Positions 1 to 10,071 of a stretch of DNA of 64,000 bases are shown here, piece after piece (position 1 is the stretch's first letter; every line of letters starts with the position of its first letter). Position numbers and translations under genes: made by a program. Below the pieces are notes generated by a model that made no database searches, was not told the origin of the DNA, and saw only the letters and a list, made by a program, of their open reading frames with translations. The stretch comes from XYA12-FULL-58-9 sp001798605. Lineage in GTDB: Bacteria; Myxococcota; XYA12-FULL-58-9. The stretch spans positions 1 through 64,000 of the forward strand of contig DAINMX010000004.1 in assembly GCA_036736205.1 (NCBI GenBank), read 5' to 3'.

Positions 1-756
1 GAAGAGAAGTGTGATGGCTGCGGAGACTGCGTGACGACGTGTGTTGAGGGTGCCATCCAGATCATTGACGACAAGGCCAAACTCGTCGCCGACAATCTCT
101 GTGATGGCATTGGCAACTGCCTGGGCATATGCCCCCAAGGTGCCATCACCGTGCACGAGAGGGCGGCAGAAGCATACGACGAGAGCGCCGTCGAAAAGCA
201 CCTATCCAAACAAAAGAGAGAGAAGCTGCCTGTGCAACTGACCCAGATAACGCCAACGCCACACTCCCATGGTGGTGGCTGTCCCGGGTCACAATTGCGT
301 AACTTTCGTCCCGAGCCCGTTGTTGCCACTGCCACCGGCCAGAAAAGGCCGTCGATGCTCGGGCAATGGCCGGTGCAGCTCACCCTGCTCCCGCCCGCGG
401 GGTCCATCTGGGACAAGGCCAACGTGCTCATCGCCGCGGACTGTGTGTCGTTCGCCATGGCAGATTTTCACGAGACGTTGCTTGCGGGCAAGACTCTCGC
501 GATCGCCTGTCCCAAGCTCGACGACACCGGGCCCTATGTCGACAAACTCGCGCACATCTTTGGCAACAATGACGTGCGTAGTATCGAGGTCGCGATCATG
601 GAGGTGCCGTGCTGTCGTGGATTGCTGCAGGTGGTGATGGATGCACTGCAGCAGTCAGGCAAGGATATTCCTGTCGAAGCGGTGGTCATCGGTGTGCGGG
701 GCACAGTGGACCAACGAATGTCGCTAGGTGGACGTGCGGCGGCAGCGGGCTGCTGA
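1..756 (+). CDS. 4Fe-4S ferredoxin-type protein, 5'-truncated
   Basis: The reading frame is open at base 1, so the N-terminus lies outside the window; 251 codons are visible. It begins with a complete C-x2-C-x2-C-x3-C ligand set (CDGCGDCVTTC), followed by a second ferredoxin-like motif (CDGIGNCLGICP) in which the second of the four expected cysteines is isoleucine. Further cysteines lie in GGGCPGS, ACPK and VPCCRG. The C-terminal half is a globular alpha/beta region. This matches the widespread 'ferredoxin plus conserved C-terminal domain' proteins of anaerobes, thought to be electron carriers, but no partner enzyme is visible here. The cluster type at the second site cannot be decided from sequence. 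Confidence 0.75.
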   Translation, partial: EEKCDGCGDCVTTCVEGAIQIIDDKAKLVADNLCDGIGNCLGICPQGAITVHERAAEAYDESAVEKHLSKQKREKLPVQLTQITPTPHSHGGGCPGSQLRNFRPEPVVATATGQKRPSMLGQWPVQLTLLPPAGSIWDKANVLIAADCVSFAMADFHETLLAGKTLAIACPKLDDTGPYVDKLAHIFGNNDVRSIEVAIMEVPCCRGLLQVVMDALQQSGKDIPVEAVVIGVRGTVDQRMSLGGRAAAAGC

Positions 757-958
757 TTTTCTCTTTGTGCCCGGTTCCCATAATCTCGGCTTTACGGGTC
801 ACCGCGGCCGCGGGCGGGCGAAAAGGGGTGGAGAACGAAGTGGATCCTACCTACCTGGGCGGGGCGAAAAGGAGTGGACAACGAAGTTGATCCCCGAGCA
901 GGAAGCGCTTAGAACTAATAGGTAGTCCCAACAGGCGGTAGCGGCCGTCGGAGATGCG
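757..958. other. Intergenic region with an imperfect direct repeat
   Basis: No gene was found in this 202-nt gap. It holds a pair of 32-nt direct repeats described separately. The start of the next gene is preceded by a GGAG at about 949-952, close to its ATG at 959. Confidence 0.6.
816..893. repeat. 32-bp direct repeat, two copies, 3 mismatches
   Basis: Copies at 816-847 and 862-893 both begin gggcgaaaagg and end gatcc, with three substitutions between them and a 14-nt spacer; they start 46 nt apart. The pair lies wholly between two same-strand genes. It may be a remnant of a duplicated regulatory or mobile sequence; no function can be assigned. Confidence 0.7.
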
Positions 959-2644
959 ATGCCCTCTCGGGTTTGGACCAACCTCCTCTTTGTTGCTTCG
1001 GTGCTCGTGCTGGTGGCAGTGGGATATTACTTCGCCAACGAGTATTGGCAGATCGAGAAACGCCGGCAGGGCCTCGCCGATCTCAATGAGATCGCCAGCC
1101 AAGAAGGTCCGTGCGCAGCTCTTGCCGGCATCGCCGCGCTCAAGAGGCCTTTGGATTTCGATTCTGCGGGATCGGTGGAAGCGTTGCGCCGAACTCTAGC
1201 CGTCCAGATTGTTGGAGAAGACGACGTCCAGGCGCAGGCGGCACTTCTCAACGCCGATCGCGATGGCTTGGTGGGTCGGACTCTGTGTGAGCAGATCGGG
1301 TTGACCCGGGAGCTCGGGGAATCCCACCCTGTGTTGGAGTTGTTGCGTTTCACCCGCGAGGGTGGTGATGCGTGCGCCGATCCTTTGGGTCTCAGCCAGG
1401 CCCTGCAATCTCTTACGTCCCATCGTCCGCAAATGCTGCACGCACTGATGGACCAGGTCGCCCAACTGCACTGTGCGCCGCCCTGGCTCGCCGCCAACGT
1501 TGCCGAGGCGGTGGTGGATGAGTTGCGTGCCAAACCCGATGCGATGGACGATCTCGAGCCCTTGCGCATTGCCAAATTTCTGGTGACCTGGGCACCCGTG
1601 CGGGCGGCTCAGCTCAGTTGCTTGCTCGAGACCGATGGTCGAGCGTCGAAGGTGGCAACGGCCATCGATTGTACGCCCTATCACAAGCGGCATGTGTTAC
1701 CGCGTTATCGCACCAAAGTTGAGGTTGTGGGTGGTGGAGCAACACCACTGCCAGCCGGATCTGATGTTTTCTTGTTGTGGCAAGAGGGTGACCGTTGTCA
1801 AGTGCGGCCAGAATTGGAGCCACCTGTGTCGTTGACTCTGCCCTGTGGTTCCATCTCTTTGCGGTCAGAAGTGCACGTGGCAGTGTTGGTTGAGGCGGTG
1901 GAATTTGGTTTGGCGCGGGCATCATTGGTGGCTGGCGTTGTTACCTTTGACGGTGCCACCAACCAGGTTACGCCCACTGTGGACGAGCCCGATCTGAAGT
2001 CGTGGTACGGCTACAGTCGTGAGGGACAGCCACTGGGCATGGCCCACACGGTGAGGCTCAAGGATCTCGCGGACAAATATGGTGAGGACGTTCCCAACAA
2101 CCCGTTGCGGGCATTTTGTCACAAATCGGGAGCGCGCTATTGCTACGATGTCGACTGGGCTCAGGTTGTCGGGCTGTTGCAGGGAGATCCCGTCGTTTAC
2201 CTGTCGCGACCCATGTCGGTCATTCTGCAGCCTGAAGCTTTTTTGTCCGACGATGTTGTGTCCGGCCTATTTGCAAAGGCGTTTGGAAGGTCTCTGGGTG
2301 ACGACGAGTTGCTGCGTGTTTATCGCCTCGTCCGCGGCGGCTATCTCCTGGTTGAGTCGCGACATGCTGGCGTCGAGTTGCGTTGGCGACTTGGTGCAAG
2401 CGATTCCTGGAATGGCGCGAGCTTTGGAGCACTTGAAGGTGGCACGCCCACCCCCACAGCGCGCCTGCTCGCGGTGCTGGACCTCGAGGCAGACGGCCGG
2501 CCAGAGTTGTTGCTGCAACGAATCGAACGAAAAAGTGCAGCCGGGGAGATCACGGACTCCACGGATGAGATCACCATGCTCGCATTGGACAAGACCGGCA
2601 AACGGCTGCGCCCACTCACCAAGCTGATCGTTCACGAGTACTGA
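959..2644 (+). CDS. Membrane-anchored protein of unknown function (561 aa)
   Basis: I do not recognise a family. Residues about 8-26 form one hydrophobic segment (LLFVASVLVLVAVGYYF) that would act as an uncleaved anchor, leaving a large soluble part probably outside the membrane. The central part contains a stretch rich in beta-type sequence (about residues 255-330), and the C-terminus (LLAVLDLEADGRPELLLQRI) resembles the DxDxDG-type calcium-binding loops of FG-GAP/VCBS repeats. The ATG at 959 has a GGAG upstream and is preferred over an out-of-frame ATG at 954. The following large gene is on the same strand 186 nt later, so co-expression is possible but unproven. Confidence 0.7.
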   Translation: MPSRVWTNLLFVASVLVLVAVGYYFANEYWQIEKRRQGLADLNEIASQEGPCAALAGIAALKRPLDFDSAGSVEALRRTLAVQIVGEDDVQAQAALLNADRDGLVGRTLCEQIGLTRELGESHPVLELLRFTREGGDACADPLGLSQALQSLTSHRPQMLHALMDQVAQLHCAPPWLAANVAEAVVDELRAKPDAMDDLEPLRIAKFLVTWAPVRAAQLSCLLETDGRASKVATAIDCTPYHKRHVLPRYRTKVEVVGGGATPLPAGSDVFLLWQEGDRCQVRPELEPPVSLTLPCGSISLRSEVHVAVLVEAVEFGLARASLVAGVVTFDGATNQVTPTVDEPDLKSWYGYSREGQPLGMAHTVRLKDLADKYGEDVPNNPLRAFCHKSGARYCYDVDWAQVVGLLQGDPVVYLSRPMSVILQPEAFLSDDVVSGLFAKAFGRSLGDDELLRVYRLVRGGYLLVESRHAGVELRWRLGASDSWNGASFGALEGGTPTPTARLLAVLDLEADGRPELLLQRIERKSAAGEITDSTDEITMLALDKTGKRLRPLTKLIVHEY

Positions 2645-2830
2645 TTGGGATTCCTCCCCGCCACCGCCAAATTCCTGTTCGACATTCTTCGAATCCAAGA
2701 TTTTCCGCGTTCGGTAACCTGCATTGCGGGTCAATTAGCTTGTCCTCTCTAAATGGGGCACGCGCAACATGTTGTGATTGCGGCCGATAAATGAATTCAA
2801 CGGGAAACTCGAGCAACCGAGAGAGAATAG

Positions 2831-5800
2831 GTGGGTTACGCGTTGACGATTTCGGGCATAGGTGACGGTTCTCAGACAGAACGGACTTGGGCGTCTGAAC
2901 AAGCGCTGGGGTCCGTGCCCGCGAAGGAGCGAGCCACCCCGAACAAGGAAACGGTTCTTCCGGGCGACAACAACCCAGATCCCAGAAACAACGTCACCGC
3001 CGTCTCCAACAACCCGCAGATAGTCATCGCTGAACCTGGTGATTCGCCATCCTCGTCCCCGCGACGCAAGGCTCGGTTACTGGCGCAGAAGGTGTGGCCC
3101 GAACTGGTGTCCGAGACCGGTAGTGCGGCGCAGTCGGCGCTCACCTTCCTCGGTCAGAACGTGCCCATACAGGTAGTCCCAGAGCCGAGTCTCCTCACAC
3201 GCGATGGCTTGAGTGACTCGAGATCCACTGAGACCGAGCAGCGAACTCTGCAAGAGCGGGATGCTCTTTGGCTGCAGTCTCGCGGCATCTTGCGACAATG
3301 CAGCACCGAGACGCCATTGGGGTATTGGCGCAAGAGCGGGCTCGACCATCGACTCTTTGATGCGACCACCGACCAGATGTATGTGGGTTGGGCCGGGGAC
3401 GCCCGTTATACCTTCGAGCTCCCGGTGGAATTCGATCCCAGCCATCCAACCGCCAACGATTTGCGCACGAGCCTCAAGCCGATGACACAGATGCCGCTGT
3501 CGGCCGCTGTCGCCATGGAGGTCCCAACCGGCGCTCGCATGATTCTCGAGGGTCGAGGGTTCATGGGCGAAGCCAAGCAGCGGGGACAAGTGGGCGGCGT
3601 GCACGTGGAGCCCGAGCAGGAAGTTCGGCTGCAAGTGGATTGGTTGGGTGAAAGACGAGTCAGGGTCGCCTTTTTGTATCGTCACCGCTCCAACATCATT
3701 GATGAAACCCTCGACAGTGTCGACAGCCTTAAGTGCAGTCTTCTGCATCGCCAAACATTTGATGAGCTTGACCTCAGCCATGAGAAGGATCGCCGCGTCT
3801 ACGAGAAGCTGCTGCAGCTCGAGGTTGATGAGGCCGGCGTCAAAGCAGCGCATTCCCGTGAAGGCCGGGCCTTTGAGCTGCCTTTGAACGCAAAGTTTGA
3901 CCTTTTCAAGTCCGACGAGGAGATCTTCAACCTCGGCATTGAATTTTGCCACGCAGAAATTCCTGCGAATGATCGCCGCATCCAGGACGATGCGTTTCGC
4001 GCTTCCTTGGTGGGTGAGGCCATGCGCGACAATCGTGAGCTGCATTGGCTCGAGACTATGGGTGAGCTTAGGTTACGCAATGACTTTTATCCCATCAGTA
4101 CGCCCAAGTCGCCGGTGACATTTCAGGCCGGTGTTCGTGCTGGCGGCAATGTCAGTTTTGCCCTGCTCCTTCCCTGGGAGACGGAGCCCGGTGCGACAAC
4201 CGGCAAAGCCATTCGGGAGATGACTAAGCAATCCCGCAAAGCGGTAGCCCAGTTCGTCAAAGCGGTGTTCACTCGCAAGAAGAAACTTATTCAGAAGGCA
4301 TTTCCGCCGGGCACCACTTTGGTTCTGCAGGGAGCGCTTGGTACTTCGTTGCTCGCTCGCCTCAGCGCTGGCGGGCGCGTACCCGTGGGTTCCAAATTGG
4401 AGCTCGCGGCATCGGCGGGAGTCAACGTCGACCTCAAGGGGCATCACGATGAGCTTGAGGTCATGCTCGAATGGCAGCGGGACGGCAGTATCAGCGTCGA
4501 GGTGCGGGACACACAAGTCTGGTCGTCGCGAATCGCCCTGGGTGGAGAGCTCGGCCCCAAGGTTGACAAAGATGAGATCCTCGACGAGCTTGCCATCGAA
4601 ACGCTCGCCGATTGGTTGAGCGTCGACGCTTTGAGTCACACGGCGGCGGAGCAAACCATCAGTCAGCTCGAGCGCCTGGCTCGCCTCAAGGCCGAGGTCC
4701 TTTGGGATCGGCAGAAGTGGAACACAGACCAGGCGCTCTACGGCACCTTCGATCCTGCGAATGAAGAAGATGCCGACGTTCTCCTCGATTTGGTCAATCC
4801 TTTCCTCAAGCCGGAAGATCGTCCTGACCCGAGCATGGTTATCAAGACCCGCGAAGAGCGAAAACTCGACGGCACGAAGATTAGGGCTCTCGGGGTGGGA
4901 GTCGATCTCACCACGCGCCGTACGATCACACTCATGGAGTTTCGCGCCGTCGAAGGGACCGAGCTGGTTGGTGAGGCCCACGATGGGCAGAAGAAGCGCA
5001 AGATATTGTCGCGCCACATCTTCCCCGAGACCAACTCGTCGTTTTCTGTGGTGAGCTACCAGGTTGATCCGGAGCTCATCGGTGGCATGAAGGTGCCTCC
5101 CCATGGGCTCGAAGATGGCCAGCTCACCTACCTCGAGTTCACCCATGACGGTCGCGATCCCCGTGTGAGTCAACAGGAGATCGATTTTTGGGTGCCAACT
5201 CTGGCGATCTTAGGTGGCAACGTCTGCGAGGAAACACCACTTCCGGACCGAAATGTCGGGGGCTACTTTTCGAAGTACGGGGAAGGCGAATTCAAGTTTT
5301 GCCTTTACGTCTCGGAAGAAGGCATTCGTCGCGTGGCCCGTGCCGATGAACAGCGGATTATCGATGCCTTCGCAGAAGTCCTTGGGCAGCAACACCCCAC
5401 AGAGATCCCGGCTTGGGCAAATCCCGACCATCGCGCTCTCGCACGTGGATATTACGCCCAGGCCCAACGGTTGCTCAACTTCAACACCGACGCGGCCCGG
5501 CAACAGCTCACCGATCTTCAAGCACAATACCAAGCCAAGTTCGGCTGTCCTCTGCATCGAGACATGCGCTACTTCGAGCAAGCCAAGACCCTCATTGATG
5601 CTCTGGCGGGGTTTGACGACGACGCGCTCAATCCAAGCAAGGTGCCAAAAACTATCGACCTGTTGCGTGAGCTGGGTGAGCGCACCATTGGCCGCAAAGC
5701 ACCCGGTTTTCGCCGGAAGGAATTCTTTTTCACGGCGGTGGCGACCTTGGCTGTTATTGCCGGCAACGGTGCAATGCTTCGAACTGGCGAGGTACGCACC

Positions 5801-5920
5801 AAGACTGGCATGCATGCGCGCAATGGCATGGCACCGGAAGGTTTGCCGGAAGATTGGCGCCGGATCATCGAACGAACCCGCGACGAAGCGCGCCAGGCAG
5901 TCCATCCCTCGAGCCGATAA
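2831..5920 (+). CDS. Large unrecognised protein (1029 aa)
   Basis: Starts with GTG, with GAGAG upstream. No signal peptide is visible and residues 1-100 are polar, Ser/Pro/Asn-rich and probably disordered. The body mixes beta-rich and charged helical segments. A Gly/Ala/Leu-rich stretch at about residues 495-540 (LGTSLLARLSAGG, LELAASAGVNVDL) alternates like strands of a barrel or sheet. Near the C-terminus a short hydrophobic segment (FFFTAVATLAVIAGNG, about residue 963) could be a single membrane helix. No catalytic motif was recognised. It is intact from start to stop, and codon use looks like that of its neighbours. Confidence 0.7.
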   Translation: MGYALTISGIGDGSQTERTWASEQALGSVPAKERATPNKETVLPGDNNPDPRNNVTAVSNNPQIVIAEPGDSPSSSPRRKARLLAQKVWPELVSETGSAAQSALTFLGQNVPIQVVPEPSLLTRDGLSDSRSTETEQRTLQERDALWLQSRGILRQCSTETPLGYWRKSGLDHRLFDATTDQMYVGWAGDARYTFELPVEFDPSHPTANDLRTSLKPMTQMPLSAAVAMEVPTGARMILEGRGFMGEAKQRGQVGGVHVEPEQEVRLQVDWLGERRVRVAFLYRHRSNIIDETLDSVDSLKCSLLHRQTFDELDLSHEKDRRVYEKLLQLEVDEAGVKAAHSREGRAFELPLNAKFDLFKSDEEIFNLGIEFCHAEIPANDRRIQDDAFRASLVGEAMRDNRELHWLETMGELRLRNDFYPISTPKSPVTFQAGVRAGGNVSFALLLPWETEPGATTGKAIREMTKQSRKAVAQFVKAVFTRKKKLIQKAFPPGTTLVLQGALGTSLLARLSAGGRVPVGSKLELAASAGVNVDLKGHHDELEVMLEWQRDGSISVEVRDTQVWSSRIALGGELGPKVDKDEILDELAIETLADWLSVDALSHTAAEQTISQLERLARLKAEVLWDRQKWNTDQALYGTFDPANEEDADVLLDLVNPFLKPEDRPDPSMVIKTREERKLDGTKIRALGVGVDLTTRRTITLMEFRAVEGTELVGEAHDGQKKRKILSRHIFPETNSSFSVVSYQVDPELIGGMKVPPHGLEDGQLTYLEFTHDGRDPRVSQQEIDFWVPTLAILGGNVCEETPLPDRNVGGYFSKYGEGEFKFCLYVSEEGIRRVARADEQRIIDAFAEVLGQQHPTEIPAWANPDHRALARGYYAQAQRLLNFNTDAARQQLTDLQAQYQAKFGCPLHRDMRYFEQAKTLIDALAGFDDDALNPSKVPKTIDLLRELGERTIGRKAPGFRRKEFFFTAVATLAVIAGNGAMLRTGEVRTKTGMHARNGMAPEGLPEDWRRIIERTRDEARQAVHPSSR

Positions 5921-5980
5921 CACCCCGAGCCCATTCGAAAGAGTCTTGGCGGTCACGGCATTTTTTGCCGACCCGACGGC

Positions 5981-8832
5981 TCAAGGAACCGTTGGATCAA
6001 TTGCCCAGGGGTCAGGGCGTCCGTAGACGCCACATTCTGCATAGGGGCCCATCACAGCACCGCGGTATTCATTGGTGGTGGTGCGTGGCATGTTGCTGAT
6101 GTCAGGCTGTCTCGGTGTCTCGTGCAAACCTGTGAGACGCTCTTCAAAGAGGATGGCCGTACTCTGCAGGTGAGGATCTAGCATTTGACGATTATCGGGC
6201 GCACAGAAGATCAACCCCAGGTTGCTTTCCAATAGAACGGTGTTGCCTCCCTGGTCGGGCGTCACATTGGTTCCTTTGGCAATGAAGGTGTTGTAGAGGA
6301 CGGCAGCCGACACCGGCAGAGGGTTGATGGTGGACAAGACGGCATGCGGATAGACGAAGATGTTGTCGGTGATGGCATCCCCGGTTTGGAGGTTCATGCC
6401 AATCAGGCCGAACAAGCGTGTGGCGTCAGCCTCGGTGGCGCTGTCGTAGACAAAGCCGGTGTTGAGGGTGAGGTTGACAGGGTACTCCGCTGCGTCATTG
6501 ATTAGCGCTGTATCGGCAGCCAAAAGGTTGCTCGCGATGATTTGCATGTTGCCAGAGGCGTTGCCGATGAGAGAAATGGCGTAGGAGTGCCCCCCACCGG
6601 CCAGACCACCATCGATCCAGTTGCGCAATATCTGATGTACTTCACCGCCGTTGATCTCTATTCCAATTCCTACCTGGTTGGTCGCGACCAACGGCAGGGA
6701 CGCACAGGGCGACCCGTTTATGATGTTTCCTGTCATCGCGCCCCCGGCGTTGTATTGCAGGATGCCGGTGCTGCTGCCCCCACTGCCCGCGCAGATGAGG
6801 TTGTCTGTTGCATCCATGGCCAGGTTGTAAACCCGAATACCGATGGCATTGTTGACCATGGGCGGTTCGCGCGGGCAGGTGTCAGGGTTGATACGGTTGA
6901 TGGCGAGCGAGACGCCATTTCCCGCCATTGCAGGGTCACCTTCGACGTCGAAGCCCGTGAAGGCGGTTCCTTTTCCGTCGCCGCAGATGAGGTTTCTGCT
7001 CGCGTCGAGCCTTCCTGCCGAGACTAGATGAATGGCCTTGGCGGTACCACCTTCCCCGGACAGGGAGGTGTGGATTTGGTTTCCCTCCAGGGTGACTTTG
7101 GCGGGACCGTTGACGCGCAGACCCACCACGCTTGGTCCGATGGCGATGAGACGATTGCCGGTAAGAACGATCTCCTCGCCGGCTGTCGAAATGAGATCGA
7201 GTACGGCGGTGTCGGCATCCAATGTGTGAGTGCACATCGTCGATTGGTCGACTCGCAGATTTCCGGTGTCCTGTTGTTTGTAAAGGAGAACGCCGCTGGC
7301 CACTCCTGAGCGCAGCACGCAGTTGTTTTGAATAGCGGAGCCGTCTGCCAATGGGCCCTGCAGGGAGATGGCGTTCTCTGAACCGCCGCTGCCTTGTATG
7401 TTGATCCCCGTTTCCAACACGCGCAGTCGAATAGGGAGGGAGCCGGCAACGTAGAGGGCGCTGGCTGTCTTTTGCTCGGTGTAAAAATCCGATTGGGTGA
7501 TATCCAGGGTGGGAGTCCCACCAGAACCGGTTGACACGACCTGGGCGAGCACTCCCACCGAGTCGGCGTTGGATGATTCGAGCCACAACCCCTGTAGGGT
7601 CGTCGGTGGAGAGTCGGGGAAGAGCGCGACGTTCACCAAGCTCATCGAGAATCCGTCGCGGGGAATCAGCGCCAGTCGATTGGCAGCGCACGACGCCATT
7701 GACGGGCAGGCACCGTCAGAGCCTGTTGTCGTTGAACATGCACAGTAGGAAACCGACCAATCGTCGCCCATGCCACCCACCACAATGGTGCCCCCAGTTA
7801 TCGACAAGGATGCGTCCTCGAGAGTCATCGAGCCAATCCGGGAATAGACACCGGCGGAAGCCGTCCCGTCTTCTTCCAGCATGCTTGAAGTCCTTACCAG
7901 GGCGTCGATGAACGTGGTCGGCGAGTCGGAGGTGCCTTGGCCGGCGTTCGTGGCGTTGGGATCCGCAAAGAGGGATCGAACGGCAGAGGTGGGCAACAGG
8001 GTCACGGTGACCGAATACGAAATCACATCGCCGTCGTTTTGCGACACCTGGTAATCGAGCACCACGGTGCGGGCGACGACCAATTGGCTGAAGAGGAAGC
8101 TCAATCCTGTTCCACTTGACGCATCCGGATCTAGGCTTACGCAACCGGGAACATCCGCAAAGTTGCACATGAGCGCGTCTGCTGGCATCCAGGTCGCGGT
8201 GCACCCCAAAGCGTTGAGTTTTATGGTTGGCTGTGCCCCTGTGCCATTGCTCGGCGCAAACAACAAAAGGTTCTCCGCAAATTCAATCGCGCCGTCCGGG
8301 AGTACGAGATCGACCGTGCAGCTAATGGATGGATCCCCGTAGCTCGGATCCCCGTAGCGCGGATCACCCGGGTCGCCAGCATCTCCCGCGCCATCTGGAT
8401 CGCCCACGCCTGGATCACCCAAGCCTGGATCACCCAAGCCTGGATCACCCAAGCCTGGATCANNNNNNNNNNNNNNNNNNNNNNNNNNNNNNNNNNNNNN
8501 NNNNNNNNNNNNNNNNNNNNNNNNNNNNNNNNNNNNNNNNNNNNNNNNNNNNNNNNNNNNNNGCCTGGATCACCCAAGCCTGGATCACCCAAGCCTGGAT
8601 CACCCAAGCCTGGATCACCCAAGCCTGGATCACCGGCACCGTCCGCGTCGCTGGAGCCTGGATCACCCATGCCCGGATCGCCGAGATCTTTGTCGCCAGG
8701 TTCGGTGCCATCGACTTGCCCATCCCAATCGGCGGGATTCGGACCGCCGTCTGGAATCGTGAGCTCAACCGGCTGATAGGTACAACCAAACATTACAACG
8801 ACAAAGGGTGAGATGAACTGGCCAATCTTCAC
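5981..8832 (-). CDS. Predicted lipoprotein with GDPGL repeat stalk and right-handed beta-helix domain, interrupted by an assembly gap
   Basis: Start GTG at 8832 with AGGAG six bases upstream; the product begins MKIGQFISPFVVVMFGC, an export signal ending in a plausible lipobox cysteine. A Gly/Asp/Pro-rich linker follows, made of tandem GDPGL units, then about 790 residues of low-complexity, Asn/Gly/Ser-rich sequence with the regular short strands of parallel beta-helix proteins and many NN/GN turns. Such proteins are usually cell-surface or secreted. A 100-N gap lies inside the repeat tract and shifts the frame by one, which is an assembly artefact: the two halves are one gene. Function is unknown. 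It is convergent with the gene ending at 5920. Confidence 0.8.
8408..8634 (-). repeat. 15-bp tandem repeat encoding GDPGL units
   Basis: The 15-nt unit gcctggatcacccaa repeats without visible variation on both sides of a 100-N gap: three full units plus 10 nt on the left and four full units plus a partial one on the right. On the coding strand it reads Gly-Asp-Pro-Gly-Leu. It is a rigid or extended spacer tract between the lipid anchor and the beta-helix domain, and copy number is likely to vary. Confidence 0.95.
8463..8562. other. Assembly gap (100 N)
   Basis: Exactly 100 N inside the GDPGL tandem repeat. The repeat phase implies a true missing length of 5 + 15k bases, which also restores the reading frame. 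Confidence 0.98.
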
Positions 8833-9071
8833 GGTTGCTCCTATGGTTGTCGCGGCTCGGCGCACAACTTCGGTGTTGCGGAAAAGGTGAGCGCCGCATC
8901 GGTCATTGTAGCTCAGTTTCCGTCGGAATGCTGGTCTAGAAAACAAAACGAACAAGACTGTTCGACTCGAGCAGTTCAGAAACGCGGACGCCCACCGGAA
9001 ATGTGGGGGCTTGGGCGTGGGTGTAGGTGCAGAGGCAATCGCACATGGAGTTGCAATTGCAAGCGTTAGGG
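8833..9071. other. Intergenic region, 239 nt, no gene seen
   Basis: Lies between the end of the dihydrouridine synthase gene and the start of the beta-helix lipoprotein gene, both on the minus strand. It presumably carries the lipoprotein promoter; the only marked structure is a 12-bp palindrome TTGCAATTGCAA at 9051-9062. Confidence 0.6.
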
Positions 9072-10037
9072 TTACGGTCCTCGCAGTGCGAGCTCGGCGA
9101 AGACGCTGAGCTTCTGGGCCCGCCGCAGCGCCGTGAGCCACCGATTGATATCGGGAACATCGAAGTACGCCAAAGAGCCCTTGAGTTTGCTGAGTACCTG
9201 CGCGTCGCCACAGTAGAGGTGTTGGTAACCCTCGACCAGTCGGGGCAAGAAGTACCGAATCTCATCCGCCCGTTCGCTGCTGCTCGGTTTGGGTGACGCT
9301 CTGCCGCGAATGCGCTCGAACAGCATCGGATCGCCGAGGGCACCACGACCGAGCATCAGTCCCGCGGCTCCCGTCTCCTCAAGCACTTGGTGCGCTTGCG
9401 CGGCAGTGGCGATGTCGCCGTTCGCGATGACTGGAATGGTTGTTGCCGCCACGAGCCTCGCGGTGATCTCATGGTCGGCGTGGCCATCGAACTTTTCTAC
9501 GACCGTGCGGGGGTGAATCACCAAGAAATCCACCGCCGCAGCCTCAAAAGCCTCGACCAGAGTGAAGACCTGCTCCTCATCATCGAAACCCGCACGCGTC
9601 TTGACCGACAGTGATCCACCCACAACTTCGCGCAACCGCAGCAGGAGCTCATCGAGATGCTCGGGGGCCTTGAGCATCCCTCCCCCCGAGAGCTGACCCG
9701 TCATGCGGCCATAGGGACAACCCATGTTGATGTTGATGTGCTGCACCCCACGCTCATCTAACCGGCGTGCCGCGTCGACCATGCGGTCGTGGTCAGCGGC
9801 GATGATCTGAACCACCACAGGCGCTTCGCCAGCGCCATCCAGTGCCTCCGTCTCGTCCACGTCCGACACCGGGGGTCTACGTTGCGCTGGGCTCACCCGA
9901 ATGAACTCGGTAAACACAACATCCGGCCGCACCCAATCGATGAAGACCCGCCGCAATGCTCGATTGGTGAGCCCTTGCATGGGTGCAAGCATGAGGGGAA
10001 CGGTTGGCGGCGACCATGGCAGCTTCGTCGTGTTCAT
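9072..10037 (-). CDS. dus: tRNA-dihydrouridine synthase family protein
   Basis: 321 aa from ATG at 10037. Dus enzymes are FMN-dependent reductases that convert uridine to dihydrouridine in tRNA D-loops. Visible landmarks in family order are the flavin-barrel start PLMLAPMQGLTN, the catalytic cysteine in NMGCPYGRMTG, the lysine in SVKTRAG, the histidine in VIHPRT, and the FMN phosphate-binding glycines in IANGDI and MLGRGALGDP. Length is typical of the family. I reject a longer start at 10124 because it would overlap the serpin gene; ATG 10037 lies 34 nt after the serpin stop. No strong ribosome site is visible. It may be co-transcribed with the serpin gene. The A/B/C subfamily was not decided. 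Confidence 0.85.
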   Translation of the reverse strand: MNTTKLPWSPPTVPLMLAPMQGLTNRALRRVFIDWVRPDVVFTEFIRVSPAQRRPPVSDVDETEALDGAGEAPVVVQIIAADHDRMVDAARRLDERGVQHININMGCPYGRMTGQLSGGGMLKAPEHLDELLLRLREVVGGSLSVKTRAGFDDEEQVFTLVEAFEAAAVDFLVIHPRTVVEKFDGHADHEITARLVAATTIPVIANGDIATAAQAHQVLEETGAAGLMLGRGALGDPMLFERIRGRASPKPSSSERADEIRYFLPRLVEGYQHLYCGDAQVLSKLKGSLAYFDVPDINRWLTALRRAQKLSVFAELALRGP

Positions 10038-10071
10038 CGGCGGGGGATTGATGAATCTGCGATCCAGAGGT

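Noticed and set aside
8463..8562. Frameshift in the beta-helix lipoprotein gene
   Set aside because: Caused by a 100-N placeholder; the repeat phase predicts a gap length that restores the frame.
8329..8811. Plus-strand open frame through the repeat (WITQA units)
   Set aside because: It is the complement of the GDPGL repeat and has no ribosome site; the minus strand carries a clear lipoprotein signal and start.
9051..9062. Palindrome TTGCAATTGCAA as a regulator site
   Set aside because: Only one 12-bp copy, close to the stop of the synthase gene; chance cannot be excluded.
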